64,000 nt of DNA. It comes from Pararhizobium sp. (lineage in GTDB: Bacteria; Pseudomonadota; Alphaproteobacteria; Rhizobiales; Rhizobiaceae). A program made the translations under genes and the position numbers. The notes under the pieces were generated by a model that saw nothing but the letters and a program-made list of their open reading frames with translations, was not told where the DNA came from and made no database searches. This document shows positions 24,207 to 36,936 of the stretch, in pieces. Positions within the stretch are counted from its first letter, which is position 1. The number at the start of each line of letters is the position of its first letter. The stretch spans positions 5,226,501 through 5,290,500 of the forward strand of contig CP051237.1 of assembly GCA_017794825.1 (NCBI GenBank), in the 5' to 3' direction.

Positions 24207-24407
24207 ATGGCATCAAAAACCAACCCCTTTACGTTTCTGCAGCAGGTACGCTCCGAAACGTCAAAAGTGACGTGGCCTTCGAGGCGGGAGACCATGATCT
24301 CTACGATCATGGTGCTTATAATGGTGTTTCTTGCCGCATTGTTTTTCTTTGTGGCGGATCAGGCTCTCGGCTTCGTCGTGGGCTGGATTCTGAATGTCGG
24401 CGGTTGA
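24207..24407 (+). CDS. secE: Preprotein translocase subunit SecE
   Basis: Small membrane subunit of the SecYEG channel, 66 aa. The amphipathic helix with SKVTWPSRRET (about 19-29) precedes a single transmembrane helix (about 32-58), the minimal SecE form found in most bacteria outside the enterics. It sits in the universal secE-nusG pair; its partner SecY is encoded at 51147. Confidence 0.95.
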   Translation: MASKTNPFTFLQQVRSETSKVTWPSRRETMISTIMVLIMVFLAALFFFVADQALGFVVGWILNVGG

Positions 24408-24432
24408 TACGGGCGCGAGGCGGGAGAAAGTA

Positions 24433-24963
24433 ATGGCAGCGCGCTGGTATATCGTGCACGCTTATTCGAATTTCGAGAAAAAGGTCGCCGAATCCATCGA
24501 GGAGCAGGCGAGGGCCAAGGGGCTGGATCATCTGTTCGAAAAGATCCTGGTGCCGACGGAGAAGGTCGTGGAAGTGCGACGTGGCCGCAAGGTTGACTCC
24601 GAACGCAAGTTCTTCCCCGGCTATGTCATGGTTCGCGCTGATTTGACGGATGAAGCTTATCATCTGATCAAGAATACGCCGAAGGTGACGGGCTTTCTTG
24701 GATCGGACAACAAGCCTGTGCCGATTCCCGATTCCGAGGCCGAGCGTATTTTGACGCAGGTCCAGGAGGGCGTGGATCGTCCGAAGCCGTCGATCTCTTT
24801 CGAGATCGGAGAACAGATCCGTGTCGCCGATGGACCGTTTGCGTCCTTCTCGGGAACGGTTCAGGAGGTCGACGAAGAGCGTTCGCGTCTCAAGGTGGAG
24901 GTCTCCATCTTCGGTCGGGCGACGCCGGTCGAGCTGGAATACGGTCAGGTCGAGAAGGTCTGA
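24433..24963 (+). CDS. nusG: Transcription termination/antitermination factor NusG
   Basis: RNA polymerase-associated elongation factor of 176 aa: an NGN domain (about 3-115) beginning RWYIVHAYSNFEKKV, and a KOW domain (about 122-176) with IRVADGPFASFSGTVQEVD. It couples RNAP to Rho or to ribosomal protein S10. ATG 24433 is preferred over an upstream frame start at 24394 because homologues begin with the RWYIVHAYS strand; GAGAAAG precedes it. Confidence 0.96.
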   Translation: MAARWYIVHAYSNFEKKVAESIEEQARAKGLDHLFEKILVPTEKVVEVRRGRKVDSERKFFPGYVMVRADLTDEAYHLIKNTPKVTGFLGSDNKPVPIPDSEAERILTQVQEGVDRPKPSISFEIGEQIRVADGPFASFSGTVQEVDEERSRLKVEVSIFGRATPVELEYGQVEKV

Positions 24964-25140
24964 CTGCTACGGCGGCGCAAGCCGCCTTTCGCGTGGAAGG
25001 AAGACTGGCCAAGCCAGCCAGGTTGACCGCACCACGCAACCGCAGCCGCCGGGAAGCCGGCAATCGGACAGGGTCGGAGTTCCGGCGCCCGTCCTCAATC
25101 TTGACGGACCACGGTCTGTCAGCAAAAGGCAGAGAGTAGC
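24964..25140 (+). other. Structured leader between nusG and rplK
   Basis: Contains GGCGGC-GCAA-GCCGCC (24971-24986) followed by TTT, a possible weak terminator of secE-nusG, and a near-perfect 8-bp stem at 25104-25121 just before the rplK ribosome-binding site. The latter is positioned where L1 autoregulation acts in other bacteria; this function is inference. Confidence 0.4.
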
Positions 25141-25569
25141 ATGGCTAAAAAAGTTGCAGGTCAGCTGAAGCTGCAGGTGCCGGCAGGCGCGGCGAACCCG
25201 TCGCCGCCAATCGGACCGGCGCTCGGTCAGCGTGGCATCAATATCATGGAATTCTGCAAGGCGTTCAACGCCGCTACGCAGGAGATGGAAAAGAGCGTTC
25301 CTATTCCGTGCATTATTACCTACTACCAGGACAAGTCCTTCACCTTCACGATGAAGCAGCCTCCTGTCAGCTATTTCCTCAAGAAGGAAGCAAAGCTGAA
25401 GTCCGGATCGAGCGAGCCAGGCCGCAAGGTCGCAGGCAGCATCACCCGTGACAAGGTCCGCAGCATCGCCGAAGCCAAGATGAAGGATCTGAACGCGGCC
25501 GATATCGAGGGCGCAATGGCCATGGTCGAGGGCTCCGCCCGCTCCATGGGACTGGAAGTCAAGGGTTAA
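25141..25569 (+). CDS. rplK: 50S ribosomal protein L11
   Basis: Protein of 142 aa that binds the GTPase-associated centre of 23S rRNA. The conserved N-terminal ANPSPPIGPALGQRGINIMEFC block and the C-terminal RNA-binding domain (about 75-142) with GSITRDKVRSIAEAKM are present. It starts 4 nt upstream of the L1 gene pair and is the target region of stringent-response and thiostrepton effects in other bacteria. Confidence 0.97.
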   Translation: MAKKVAGQLKLQVPAGAANPSPPIGPALGQRGINIMEFCKAFNAATQEMEKSVPIPCIITYYQDKSFTFTMKQPPVSYFLKKEAKLKSGSSEPGRKVAGSITRDKVRSIAEAKMKDLNAADIEGAMAMVEGSARSMGLEVKG

Positions 25570-25573
25570 GACG

Positions 25574-26272
25574 ATGGCCAAAATAGCAAAACGCACGAAG
25601 AGTGTACGCGAAGGCATTGATAAGATGCGCCTTTACGACCTCGCTGAAGCAGTGTCGATGGTCAAGGAGCGGGCGACCGCGAAATTCGATGAAACCATCG
25701 ATGTGGCGATGAATCTGGGTGTCGATCCGCGTCACGCCGACCAGATGGTCCGTGGCGTCGTCAGCCTCCCGCATGGCACCGGACGTTCCGTTCGGGTCGC
25801 CGTATTTGCGCGTGACGCAAAGGCGGAAGAAGCCAGGGAAGCCGGCGCCGATATCGTTGGAGCGGAAAATCTGGTTGAAGCCGTTCAGGGCGGTCAGATC
25901 GATTTCGACCGCTGCATCGCGACGCCGGACATGATGCCGCTTGTCGGTCGTCTCGGAAAGGTGCTGGGCCCGCGCGGTCTTATGCCCAATCCGAAGGTTG
26001 GCACGGTGACGATGGATGTGAAGGCTGCTGTCGCAGCGTCCAAGGGCGGCGCTGTCGAGTTCCGCGTCGAGAAAGCCGGCATCGTGCATGCGGGCGTAGG
26101 CAAGGCGTCTTTCGACGCCAAGGCGATCGAGGAAAATATCCGCGCATTCGCCGACGCCGTCATCAAGGCGAAGCCGACGGGCGCGAAGGGCAGCTACCTC
26201 AAGCGCATCGCACTGTCGTCGACAATGGGCTCGGGTGTGAAGGTCGATCCGTCGACCATCGGTTCCGCCTGA
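25574..26272 (+). CDS. rplA: 50S ribosomal protein L1
   Basis: Protein of 232 aa forming the L1 stalk of the large subunit and, in many bacteria, repressing its own operon. The GRLGKVLGPRGLMPNPKVGTVT segment (about 124-145) is the L1 signature. It begins 4 nt after the L11 stop, so the two are translated together. A string of hairpins follows it before the L10 leader. Confidence 0.97.
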   Translation: MAKIAKRTKSVREGIDKMRLYDLAEAVSMVKERATAKFDETIDVAMNLGVDPRHADQMVRGVVSLPHGTGRSVRVAVFARDAKAEEAREAGADIVGAENLVEAVQGGQIDFDRCIATPDMMPLVGRLGKVLGPRGLMPNPKVGTVTMDVKAAVAASKGGAVEFRVEKAGIVHAGVGKASFDAKAIEENIRAFADAVIKAKPTGAKGSYLKRIALSSTMGSGVKVDPSTIGSA

Positions 26273-26287
26273 GTTTGAACGAGTTTC

Positions 26288-26351
26288 GCGCCGGTTTCGG
26301 CCGGCGCAAAAGTTTCGGCCTTCGGGCCGAAAATCCGGGCTTCGGTCCGGA
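26288..26351 (+). repeat. Three consecutive GC-rich hairpins after rplA, two with UUCG loops
   Basis: GCGCCGG/CCGGCGC (26288-26307); TTTCGGCC-TTCG-GGCCGAAA (26313-26332); and TCCGGGC-TTCG-GTCCGGA (26334-26351). The last two have the very stable C(UUCG)G tetraloop. No T-run follows, so RNA stabilisation, processing or insulation of the L10 leader is more likely than termination. They lie directly against the L10 leader. Confidence 0.65.
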
Positions 26352-26354
26352 ATT

Positions 26355-26408
26355 CCTGTCCGAGATTGCAGGTGGTTCTCCTTAATCACTTGGCCTGCAT
26401 GAGACGGG
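26355..26408 (+). promoter_or_regulatory. L10 leader (cis-regulatory RNA, L10/L12-binding site)
   Basis: The outer stem CCTGTC/GACGGG and inner stem TGCAGG/CCTGCA are separated by the conserved internal loop CGAGAT/TGA, and a distal loop contains CCTTAATC. This matches my memory of the bacterial L10 leader, which binds L10(L12)4 and represses rplJL translation, mimicking the 23S rRNA site. It is about 190 nt upstream of the L10 start. Confidence 0.85.
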
Positions 26409-26554
26409 TAAGAGCGGAAATTTCGGGCTTCGCGCCCGGTATTCGGTTCGAACCTTCTTTGCCTTGCGCCTGGATTTCGGTCCGGTTCGAGGGGACAGGA
26501 TCCTCAAGCGTCGCTTGCGGGTCGCAAATGGCTCCGGGCGGCAAGGCAAAACCC

Positions 26555-26581
26555 GACAGGTTTCGAATAGTCGAACCTGTC
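26555..26581 (+). promoter_or_regulatory. Hairpin abutting the rplJ ribosome-binding site
   Basis: GACAGGTTTCGA pairs with TCGAACCTGTC with one bulged T and a 4-nt loop, ending 4 nt before the GGAGAG site. It could be the expression-platform end of the L10 leader switch, altering access to the start region. The remaining leader (26409-26554) has a GGGC/GCCC hairpin near 26430 but no gene. Confidence 0.5.
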
Positions 26582-26596
26582 AACTGGAGAGTGGCA

Positions 26597-27115
26597 GTGG
26601 AAAGAGCGGAAAAACGCGAATTCGTCACGACGCTGAACGAAGTCTTCAAGACATCGGGATCTGTGGTCGTGGCCCACTATACCGGTCTGTCGGTCGCGCA
26701 GATGAACGATCTTCGTTCGAAAATGCGTGACGCGGGCGGCACGGTAAAGGTCGCGAAGAATCGCCTGGCCAAAATTGCTCTTCAGGGCACGGAGTCGGAA
26801 AAGATGACTGATCTTTTCCAGGGACAGACGGTCATCGCCTACAGCGAAGACCCGGTCACGGCTCCGAAAGTCGCCGTCGAGTTTGCCAAGAGCAACGAAA
26901 AGCTCGTTGTTCTCGGTGGCGCGATGGGGGCAACCGTTCTCGACGAAGGCGGTGTGAAGGCTCTTGCCTCGCTTCCGTCCATCGACGAGCTGCGTGCGAA
27001 GATTGTCGGCATGATCAACACGCCGGCTACGCGCATCGCACAGGTTGTCAGTGCGCCTGCGGGTCAGCTCGCACGCGTCATGAACGCTTATGCCCAGAAG
27101 AACGAAGCCGCCTAG
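26597..27115 (+). CDS. rplJ: 50S ribosomal protein L10
   Basis: Protein of 172 aa anchoring L12 dimers to the ribosome stalk. From GTG 26597 (GGAGAG 6 nt upstream) the product begins with ERAEKREFVTTLNEVF, as in rhizobial L10; an open frame continues upstream through the leader but is not coding. The C-terminal helix (about 140-172) binds L12. Controlled by the L10 leader. Confidence 0.95.
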   Translation: MERAEKREFVTTLNEVFKTSGSVVVAHYTGLSVAQMNDLRSKMRDAGGTVKVAKNRLAKIALQGTESEKMTDLFQGQTVIAYSEDPVTAPKVAVEFAKSNEKLVVLGGAMGATVLDEGGVKALASLPSIDELRAKIVGMINTPATRIAQVVSAPAGQLARVMNAYAQKNEAA

Positions 27116-27170
27116 GCGGACCTTCGCTGTAATACAAACCAGTTCGAACCGAACCTAAGGAAACTGAAAA

Positions 27171-27548
27171 ATGGCTGATCTTGCCAAGATTGTAGAAGAC
27201 CTCTCGAACCTTACAGTCCTGGAAGCTGCAGAGCTTTCGAAGATGCTCGAAGAGCATTGGGGCGTTTCTGCTGCAGCGCCGGTAGCGGTTGCTGCTGCTG
27301 CAGGCGGAGCCGGCGAAGCCGCCGCCGCTGAAGAAAAGGACGAATTTGACGTTGTTCTCGCCGAAGCCGGCGACAAGAAGATCAACGTGATCAAGGAAGT
27401 CCGTGCGATCACCGGCCTTGGACTGAAGGAAGCCAAGGATCTGGTCGAAAGCGCGCCGAAGCCTGTCAAGGAAGGCGTTGCCAAGGCGGAAGCCGAGGAA
27501 ATCAAGAAGAAGCTCGAAGAAGCAGGCGCTAAAGTCGAGCTTAAATAA
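27171..27548 (+). CDS. rplL: 50S ribosomal protein L7/L12
   Basis: Stalk protein of 125 aa: N-terminal dimerisation domain (1-32), Ala/Gly-rich flexible hinge (about 33-58), and the C-terminal factor-binding domain (60-125) with KEVRAITGLGLKEAKDLVE. Recruits EF-Tu and EF-G. AAGGAAAC precedes ATG 27171. A strong hairpin array follows before rpoB, so this gene is probably expressed above the polymerase genes. Confidence 0.97.
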   Translation: MADLAKIVEDLSNLTVLEAAELSKMLEEHWGVSAAAPVAVAAAAGGAGEAAAAEEKDEFDVVLAEAGDKKINVIKEVRAITGLGLKEAKDLVESAPKPVKEGVAKAEAEEIKKKLEEAGAKVELK

Positions 27549-27615
27549 CGGTTTTTCCGTTTCGGCGCGGAGCGGGGTTTCCCGTTCCGCGTCGCTTCCG
27601 GAAAGCCCTGAACTG

Positions 27616-27675
27616 ATTACCCAAGAGCCCCAAAATGGGCTCTTGGGTAATGGGTTCTCAAAGACCCGTTTTTGA
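27616..27675 (+). terminator. rplL-rpoB attenuator region: perfect 15-bp hairpin plus terminator-like hairpin
   Basis: Arms 27616-27630 and 27637-27651 are perfectly complementary with a 6-nt loop. A second small stem GGGT/ACCC follows (27652-27667) with GTTTTT after it. In E. coli a partial terminator and RNase III site occupy the same junction and lower rpoBC transcription; the same role is inferred here. Confidence 0.65.
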
Positions 27676-27740
27676 GCGAAGCCCCCTGGCCAGCGGTTTC
27701 GTCCGGTGCAGGCCCGAATGCAAGATACGAAGGAGCTCCG

Positions 27741-30700
27741 ATGGCTCAGACCCTTTCGTTTAATGGTCGCAGGCGCGTACGCAAGTTTTTTGGTAAAATA
27801 CCCGAAGTCGCAGAAATGCCGAACCTCATCGAGGTTCAGAAGGCATCCTACGACCAGTTTCTCATGGTCGACGAGCCCGAAGGCGGTCGTCCGGACGAGG
27901 GGCTGCAGGCAGTCTTCAAGTCAGTGTTCCCGATATCGGACTTTTCCGGCGCATCCATGCTGGAATTCGTCTCCTACGAATTCGAACCGCCGAAGTTCGA
28001 CGTGGAAGAGTGTCGTCAGCGCGATCTGACCTTCGCAGCGCCGCTGAAAGTCACGCTGCGTCTGATCGTGTTCGATATCGACGAGGAAACCGGCGCGAAA
28101 TCCATCAAGGACATCAAGGAACAGAACGTCTACATGGGCGATATGCCGCTCATGACCGACAATGGCACCTTTATCGTCAACGGCACGGAACGCGTCATTG
28201 TTTCCCAGATGCACCGTTCGCCTGGCGTCTTCTTCGACCATGACAAGGGCAAGAGCCATTCTTCGGGCAAGTTGCTGTTCGCCGCTCGCGTCATTCCCTA
28301 CCGCGGTTCGTGGCTCGACATCGAGTTCGACGCCAAGGACGTTGTGCATGCGCGCATCGACCGTCGTCGCAAGATTCCGGCGACCTCGCTGCTTATGGCG
28401 CTTGGCATGGACGGCGAGGAAATCCTCGATACGTTCTACAGCCACTCCGTCTATTCACGCGAGGGCGAGGGATGGCGCATTCCGTTCCAGCCCGATGCTC
28501 TGAAGGGCAACAAGACCGTCACCGAGCTTGTCGACGCAGACAGCGGCGAAGTCGTCGCCGAAGCAGGCAAGAAACTCACGCCGCGCTTCCTGAAGCAGTT
28601 GACCGAAAAGGGCGTTAAGGCGCTTCGCGCCACCGACGAGGACCTTTACGGAACCTATCTCGCAACCGATCTCGTGAACATGGAAACGGGCGAGATCTAC
28701 CTCGAAGCCGGCGACGAAATCGACGAGAAGACGCTGCCTGTCGCGATCGAGGCCGGTTTCACCGAACTGCCGATCCTCGACATCGACCACGTCAATGTTG
28801 GCGCCTATATTCGCAACACGCTTTCCGCCGACAAGAACGAAGACCGTCAGGACGCGCTGTTCGACATCTACCGCGTCATGCGCCCCGGCGAGCCGCCCAC
28901 AATGGAATCGGCGGAAGCGATGTTCACGTCGCTGTTCTTCGATCCGGAGCGTTACGATCTGTCTTCGGTCGGCCGCGTAAAGATGAACATGCGTCTCGAT
29001 CTCGACGCGGAAGATACAGTTCGCGTCCTGCGCAGGGAGGATATCCTCGCTGTGGTCAAGACGCTTGTCGAACTGCGTGACGGCAAGGGCGAAATCGACG
29101 ACATCGACAATCTCGGCAATCGCCGCGTGCGTTCCGTCGGCGAACTGATGGAGAACCAGTACCGTCTGGGTCTGCTGCGCATGGAGCGCGCCATCAAGGA
29201 ACGCATGTCGTCGATCGAGATCGACACGGTCATGCCGCAGGATCTGATCAACGCCAAGCCGGCGGCCGCCGCCGTGCGTGAGTTCTTCGGTTCCTCGCAG
29301 CTTTCACAGTTCATGGATCAGGTGAACCCGCTTTCCGAAATCACTCACAAGCGCCGTCTATCGGCGCTTGGACCGGGTGGTCTGACGCGTGAACGCGCGG
29401 GCTTCGAGGTTCGCGACGTGCATCCGACGCATTACGGCCGGATCTGTCCGATCGAAACGCCGGAAGGTCCGAACATCGGACTGATCAACTCGCTCGCGAC
29501 CTTTGCCCGCGTCAACAAATACGGCTTCATCGAAAGCCCTTACCGTCGGATTAACGACGGCAAGGTCACCAATGAAGTGCTGTATCTGTCGGCCATGGAA
29601 GAAGCCAAGTACCACGTGGCGCAGGCCAATGCGGTGCTGACGGAAGACGGATCGTTCGCCGACGAATTCGTCGTCTGCCGTCATGCCGGCGACGTGATGC
29701 TTGCTCCGCGCGACACGATCGACCTGATGGACGTTTCGCCGAAGCAGGTCGTCTCCGTCGCCGCCGCCCTGATCCCGTTCCTCGAGAACGACGACGCCAA
29801 CCGCGCTCTCATGGGATCGAACATGCAGCGTCAGGCTGTTCCCCTCGTTCGCGCCGAAGCGCCGTTCGTGGGAACCGGCATGGAGCCGATCGTCGCACGC
29901 GATTCCGGCGCGGCCATTGCCGCGCACCGGACCGGCGTCGTCGATCAGGTGGACGCGACGCGTATCGTTATCCGGGCAACCGAAGAACTTGATCCGTCGA
30001 AGTCCGGCGTCGACATCTATACGCTGCAGAAGTTCCAGCGTTCGAACCAGAACACCTGCATCAACCAGCGTCCGCTGGTGAATGTTGGCGACCGGATCGA
30101 GAAGGGCGACATCATCGCTGACGGTCCATCGACGGACCTGGGCGATCTTGCGCTCGGCCGCAACGTGCTCGTCGCGTTCATGCCCTGGAACGGCTACAAC
30201 TACGAGGACTCGATCCTGCTGTCCGAACGCATCGTGCGTGATGACGTCTTCACGTCGATCCACATCGACGAATTCGAGGTCATGGCTCGCGACACCAAGC
30301 TTGGACCGGAAGAGATCACCCGCGACATTCCGAACGTCTCGGAAGAGGCGTTGAAGAACCTCGACGAGGCGGGCATCGTCTATATCGGCGCGGAAGTTGC
30401 GCCGGGCGATATCCTGGTCGGCAAGATCACGCCAAAGGGCGAAAGCCCTATGACGCCGGAAGAGAAGCTGCTTCGCGCGATCTTCGGCGAAAAGGCCTCC
30501 GATGTTCGCGATACCTCCATGCGGATGCCGCCCGGCACCTTCGGAACGGTCGTCGAAGTGCGCGTCTTCAACCGCCATGGCGTGGAAAAGGACGAGCGCG
30601 CGATGGCGATCGAGCGCGAGGAAATCGAGCGTCTCGCAAAAGACCGCGACGACGAGCAGGCGATCCTCGACCGCAACGTCTACGGACGTCTGTCGGACAT

Positions 30701-31886
30701 GCTGGAAGGCAAGACTGCTGTCGCCGGCCCGAAGGGTTTCAAGAAGGGCGGAGCGCTCGACACGGAAACCATCCAGGAGTATCCGCGTTCGCAATGGTGG
30801 ATGTTCGCTGTTGAAGACGAGAAGCTCCAGGGCGAGATCGAAAGCCTGCGCACCCAGTACGATGAGTCCAAGAAGCGGCTGGAACAGCGCTTCATGGACA
30901 AGGTCGAGAAGGTCCAGCGCGGAGACGAGATGCCCCCTGGCGTCATGAAGATGGTCAAGGTCTTCGTGGCGGTCAAACGCAAGGTTCAGCCTGGCGACAA
31001 GATGGCCGGACGTCACGGCAACAAGGGCGTGATCTCGCGCATCGTTCCGATCGAGGACATGCCGTTCCTCGAAGACGGCACACATGTCGACATCGTTCTG
31101 AACCCGCTCGGCGTGCCTTCGCGCATGAATGTCGGACAGATCCTCGAAACCCATCTGGGTTGGGCCTGCGCCGGCATGGGCAACAAGATCGGCAAGTTGC
31201 TGGAAAGCTACAAGGAAGGCGGCGACATCAAGCCGCTCCGCGATACGATGGAAGACGTGATGGGCGCCGGTCCGAAGGCCGAGCCGATCAAGGACTACGA
31301 CGACGAATCCATCGTCAGGCTGGCCGAGCAGACGAAGCGCGGCGTGTCTGTCGCGACTCCGGTCTTCGACGGCGCGGTGGAAATGGACGTCAACGAGATG
31401 CTCGCTAGCGCCGGTTTCAAGGAGACCGGTCAGTCGACGCTCTATGACGGCCGCACGGGCGAACCGTTCGATCGCCAGGTCACGGTCGGCTACATCTATA
31501 TGCTGAAGCTGAACCACCTGGTGGACGACAAGATCCACGCCCGCTCCATCGGTCCATACTCGCTCGTCACCCAGCAGCCGCTGGGCGGAAAGGCGCAGTT
31601 CGGCGGACAGCGCTTCGGCGAAATGGAGGTCTGGGCGCTTGAAGCCTACGGCGCCGCCTATACCTTGCAGGAAATGCTGACGGTCAAGTCCGACGACGTG
31701 GCGGGACGCACCAAGGTCTATGAGGCGATCGTCCGCGGCGACGATACGTTCGAAGCCGGCATTCCGGAGAGCTTTAACGTTCTCGTGAAGGAAATGCGGT
31801 CTCTGGGTCTCAACGTGGAGCTGGAAAACACTCGCGTTGAAACGGAAGACCATGACGCCGAAAGGCTGCCCGACGCGGCTGAATAA
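27741..31886 (+). CDS. rpoB: DNA-directed RNA polymerase subunit beta
   Basis: Catalytic subunit of 1381 aa, the usual alphaproteobacterial length. ATG 27741 has AGGAG upstream; an open frame extends to 27672 but is not conserved. The rifampicin pocket at about 517-550 (SSQLSQFMDQVNPLSEITHKRR) is wild type at the positions equivalent to E. coli D516, H526 and S531, so susceptibility is expected. The GDKMAGRHGNKGV catalytic-channel motif lies near residue 1085. Transcribed after the rplL attenuator and followed by rpoC. Confidence 0.98.
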   Translation: MAQTLSFNGRRRVRKFFGKIPEVAEMPNLIEVQKASYDQFLMVDEPEGGRPDEGLQAVFKSVFPISDFSGASMLEFVSYEFEPPKFDVEECRQRDLTFAAPLKVTLRLIVFDIDEETGAKSIKDIKEQNVYMGDMPLMTDNGTFIVNGTERVIVSQMHRSPGVFFDHDKGKSHSSGKLLFAARVIPYRGSWLDIEFDAKDVVHARIDRRRKIPATSLLMALGMDGEEILDTFYSHSVYSREGEGWRIPFQPDALKGNKTVTELVDADSGEVVAEAGKKLTPRFLKQLTEKGVKALRATDEDLYGTYLATDLVNMETGEIYLEAGDEIDEKTLPVAIEAGFTELPILDIDHVNVGAYIRNTLSADKNEDRQDALFDIYRVMRPGEPPTMESAEAMFTSLFFDPERYDLSSVGRVKMNMRLDLDAEDTVRVLRREDILAVVKTLVELRDGKGEIDDIDNLGNRRVRSVGELMENQYRLGLLRMERAIKERMSSIEIDTVMPQDLINAKPAAAAVREFFGSSQLSQFMDQVNPLSEITHKRRLSALGPGGLTRERAGFEVRDVHPTHYGRICPIETPEGPNIGLINSLATFARVNKYGFIESPYRRINDGKVTNEVLYLSAMEEAKYHVAQANAVLTEDGSFADEFVVCRHAGDVMLAPRDTIDLMDVSPKQVVSVAAALIPFLENDDANRALMGSNMQRQAVPLVRAEAPFVGTGMEPIVARDSGAAIAAHRTGVVDQVDATRIVIRATEELDPSKSGVDIYTLQKFQRSNQNTCINQRPLVNVGDRIEKGDIIADGPSTDLGDLALGRNVLVAFMPWNGYNYEDSILLSERIVRDDVFTSIHIDEFEVMARDTKLGPEEITRDIPNVSEEALKNLDEAGIVYIGAEVAPGDILVGKITPKGESPMTPEEKLLRAIFGEKASDVRDTSMRMPPGTFGTVVEVRVFNRHGVEKDERAMAIEREEIERLAKDRDDEQAILDRNVYGRLSDMLEGKTAVAGPKGFKKGGALDTETIQEYPRSQWWMFAVEDEKLQGEIESLRTQYDESKKRLEQRFMDKVEKVQRGDEMPPGVMKMVKVFVAVKRKVQPGDKMAGRHGNKGVISRIVPIEDMPFLEDGTHVDIVLNPLGVPSRMNVGQILETHLGWACAGMGNKIGKLLESYKEGGDIKPLRDTMEDVMGAGPKAEPIKDYDDESIVRLAEQTKRGVSVATPVFDGAVEMDVNEMLASAGFKETGQSTLYDGRTGEPFDRQVTVGYIYMLKLNHLVDDKIHARSIGPYSLVTQQPLGGKAQFGGQRFGEMEVWALEAYGAAYTLQEMLTVKSDDVAGRTKVYEAIVRGDDTFEAGIPESFNVLVKEMRSLGLNVELENTRVETEDHDAERLPDAAE

Positions 31887-31894
31887 TGCTGAAA

Positions 31895-31922
31895 CGGCGC
31901 GCGCGGAGGCAAGTGCGCGCCG
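31895..31922 (+). repeat. GC-rich hairpin in the rpoB-rpoC spacer
   Basis: CGGCGCGC and GCGCGCCG form an 8-bp stem with a 12-nt loop just after the rpoB stop. No T-run; mRNA processing or stability role possible. The rest of the 173-nt spacer shows nothing recognisable apart from the AAGGAG before rpoC. Confidence 0.5.
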
Positions 31923-32059
31923 ACTCGAGCCATAGCGGATACGATCGCCGCAAAATGGCCACAACAAGTGACAGGATTTATACAGGCGTCATGACACCGA
32001 TTCCGGAACCAGCCGGACATGACGCCAAACAGGGGTAGAACCCCGCGAAGGAGACAGGC

Positions 32060-36274
<4,215 letters not shown>

Positions 36275-36301
36275 CTTCTGCGCAACGCCTTTTGAAACCG
36301 A

Positions 36302-36336
36302 AAGAACCCGGCTCCTGCGAGCCGGGTTCTTCAATT
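36302..36336. terminator. Intrinsic terminator after rpoC (probably bidirectional)
   Basis: AAGAACCCGGCT pairs with AGCCGGGTTCTT around loop CCTGCG and is followed by CAATTTT. It lies between the rpoC stop and the convergent small gene, and the A-rich left flank would serve as a T-run for the minus strand. Confidence 0.85.
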
Positions 36337-36383
36337 TTGGGCTGATTCGGATGATTCTGCTTTGGGCTCAAGCGGCGTGATCG

Positions 36384-36659
36384 TCAGAAGGTGACAATCG
36401 AAACTTCCCCTTCGATGGCGCCCTGGTAGGCGGAAGCGTACGGCTCGTCGTCCGGCATGCCTTCCATCACGCCGATCTGATCGAGTTCGGCCTCCACGTA
36501 TCCCTCGCTCGCCATCGCGTTCAGGGTTTCGCGCACTGCGGTGTCGTCGTCCGGCGCCGAAAGGATGATATGGACGTCGATCGGATCTTCGTCCTTGTCC
36601 AGGAAGGCCCTTCCGATGATGATGAACACGATCGGTTCTTCGTCGTCCTCCGCCCGCAT
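36384..36659 (-). CDS. Conserved hypothetical protein between rpoC and rpsL
   Basis: Very acidic protein of 91 aa: an N terminus MRAEDDEEPIVF, two short strand-helix repeats and D/E-rich loops. Start 36659 has GGAG 7 nt upstream; a frame to 36836 extends it through the divergent promoter and is not used. I recall small proteins of this kind at the same place in other rhizobia, but no function. It is antiparallel to the polymerase and str operons, which argues for its own promoter and purpose. The charge pattern could suit nucleic-acid mimicry or binding to a basic partner, which is speculation. Confidence 0.75.
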   Translation of the reverse strand: MRAEDDEEPIVFIIIGRAFLDKDEDPIDVHIILSAPDDDTAVRETLNAMASEGYVEAELDQIGVMEGMPDDEPYASAYQGAIEGEVSIVTF

Positions 36660-36817
36660 GTTGCTGCTCCGTTTGTCGCCTTTGATGATTCGGCTCTTTC
36701 TGCCTGTTTCTGTCGTGTGACACAAGAGATGGGGAGGGCTGTTGCGGGATAATGCCCCAAACCCGCCCGCATAGCCGTCAAACGCCGAATTTGTTTCACA
36801 ATAATTCGGTTCCGGAC

Positions 36818-36846
36818 TTGACGATGCTTGAGCCAATCAGTATGTA
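36818..36846 (+). promoter_or_regulatory. Sigma-70-type promoter of the str operon
   Basis: TTGACG (36818-36823), exactly 17 bp, TATGTA (36841-36846). This is the best -35/-10 match seen near a core operon and would start the rpsL transcript at about 36853, leaving a 230-nt leader. Confidence 0.6.
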
Positions 36847-36936
36847 CGCGCCACCAGAGCTGATGTGGAGCTTGCTGGTTCGGGATGACTCGTCCTGAAG
36901 TTCGCTCCAGACACGGTTCAAACTGCACGTTGATAC

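Noticed and set aside
26366..26596. Extended L10 reading frame through the leader
   Set aside because: It crosses the L10 leader RNA; the rhizobial-type start and ribosome-binding site are at GTG 26597.
29290..29395. Rifampicin-resistance substitution in RpoB (DQVN in place of E. coli DQNN)
   Set aside because: The changed site is a lineage difference; the residues equivalent to D516, H526 and S531 are unchanged.
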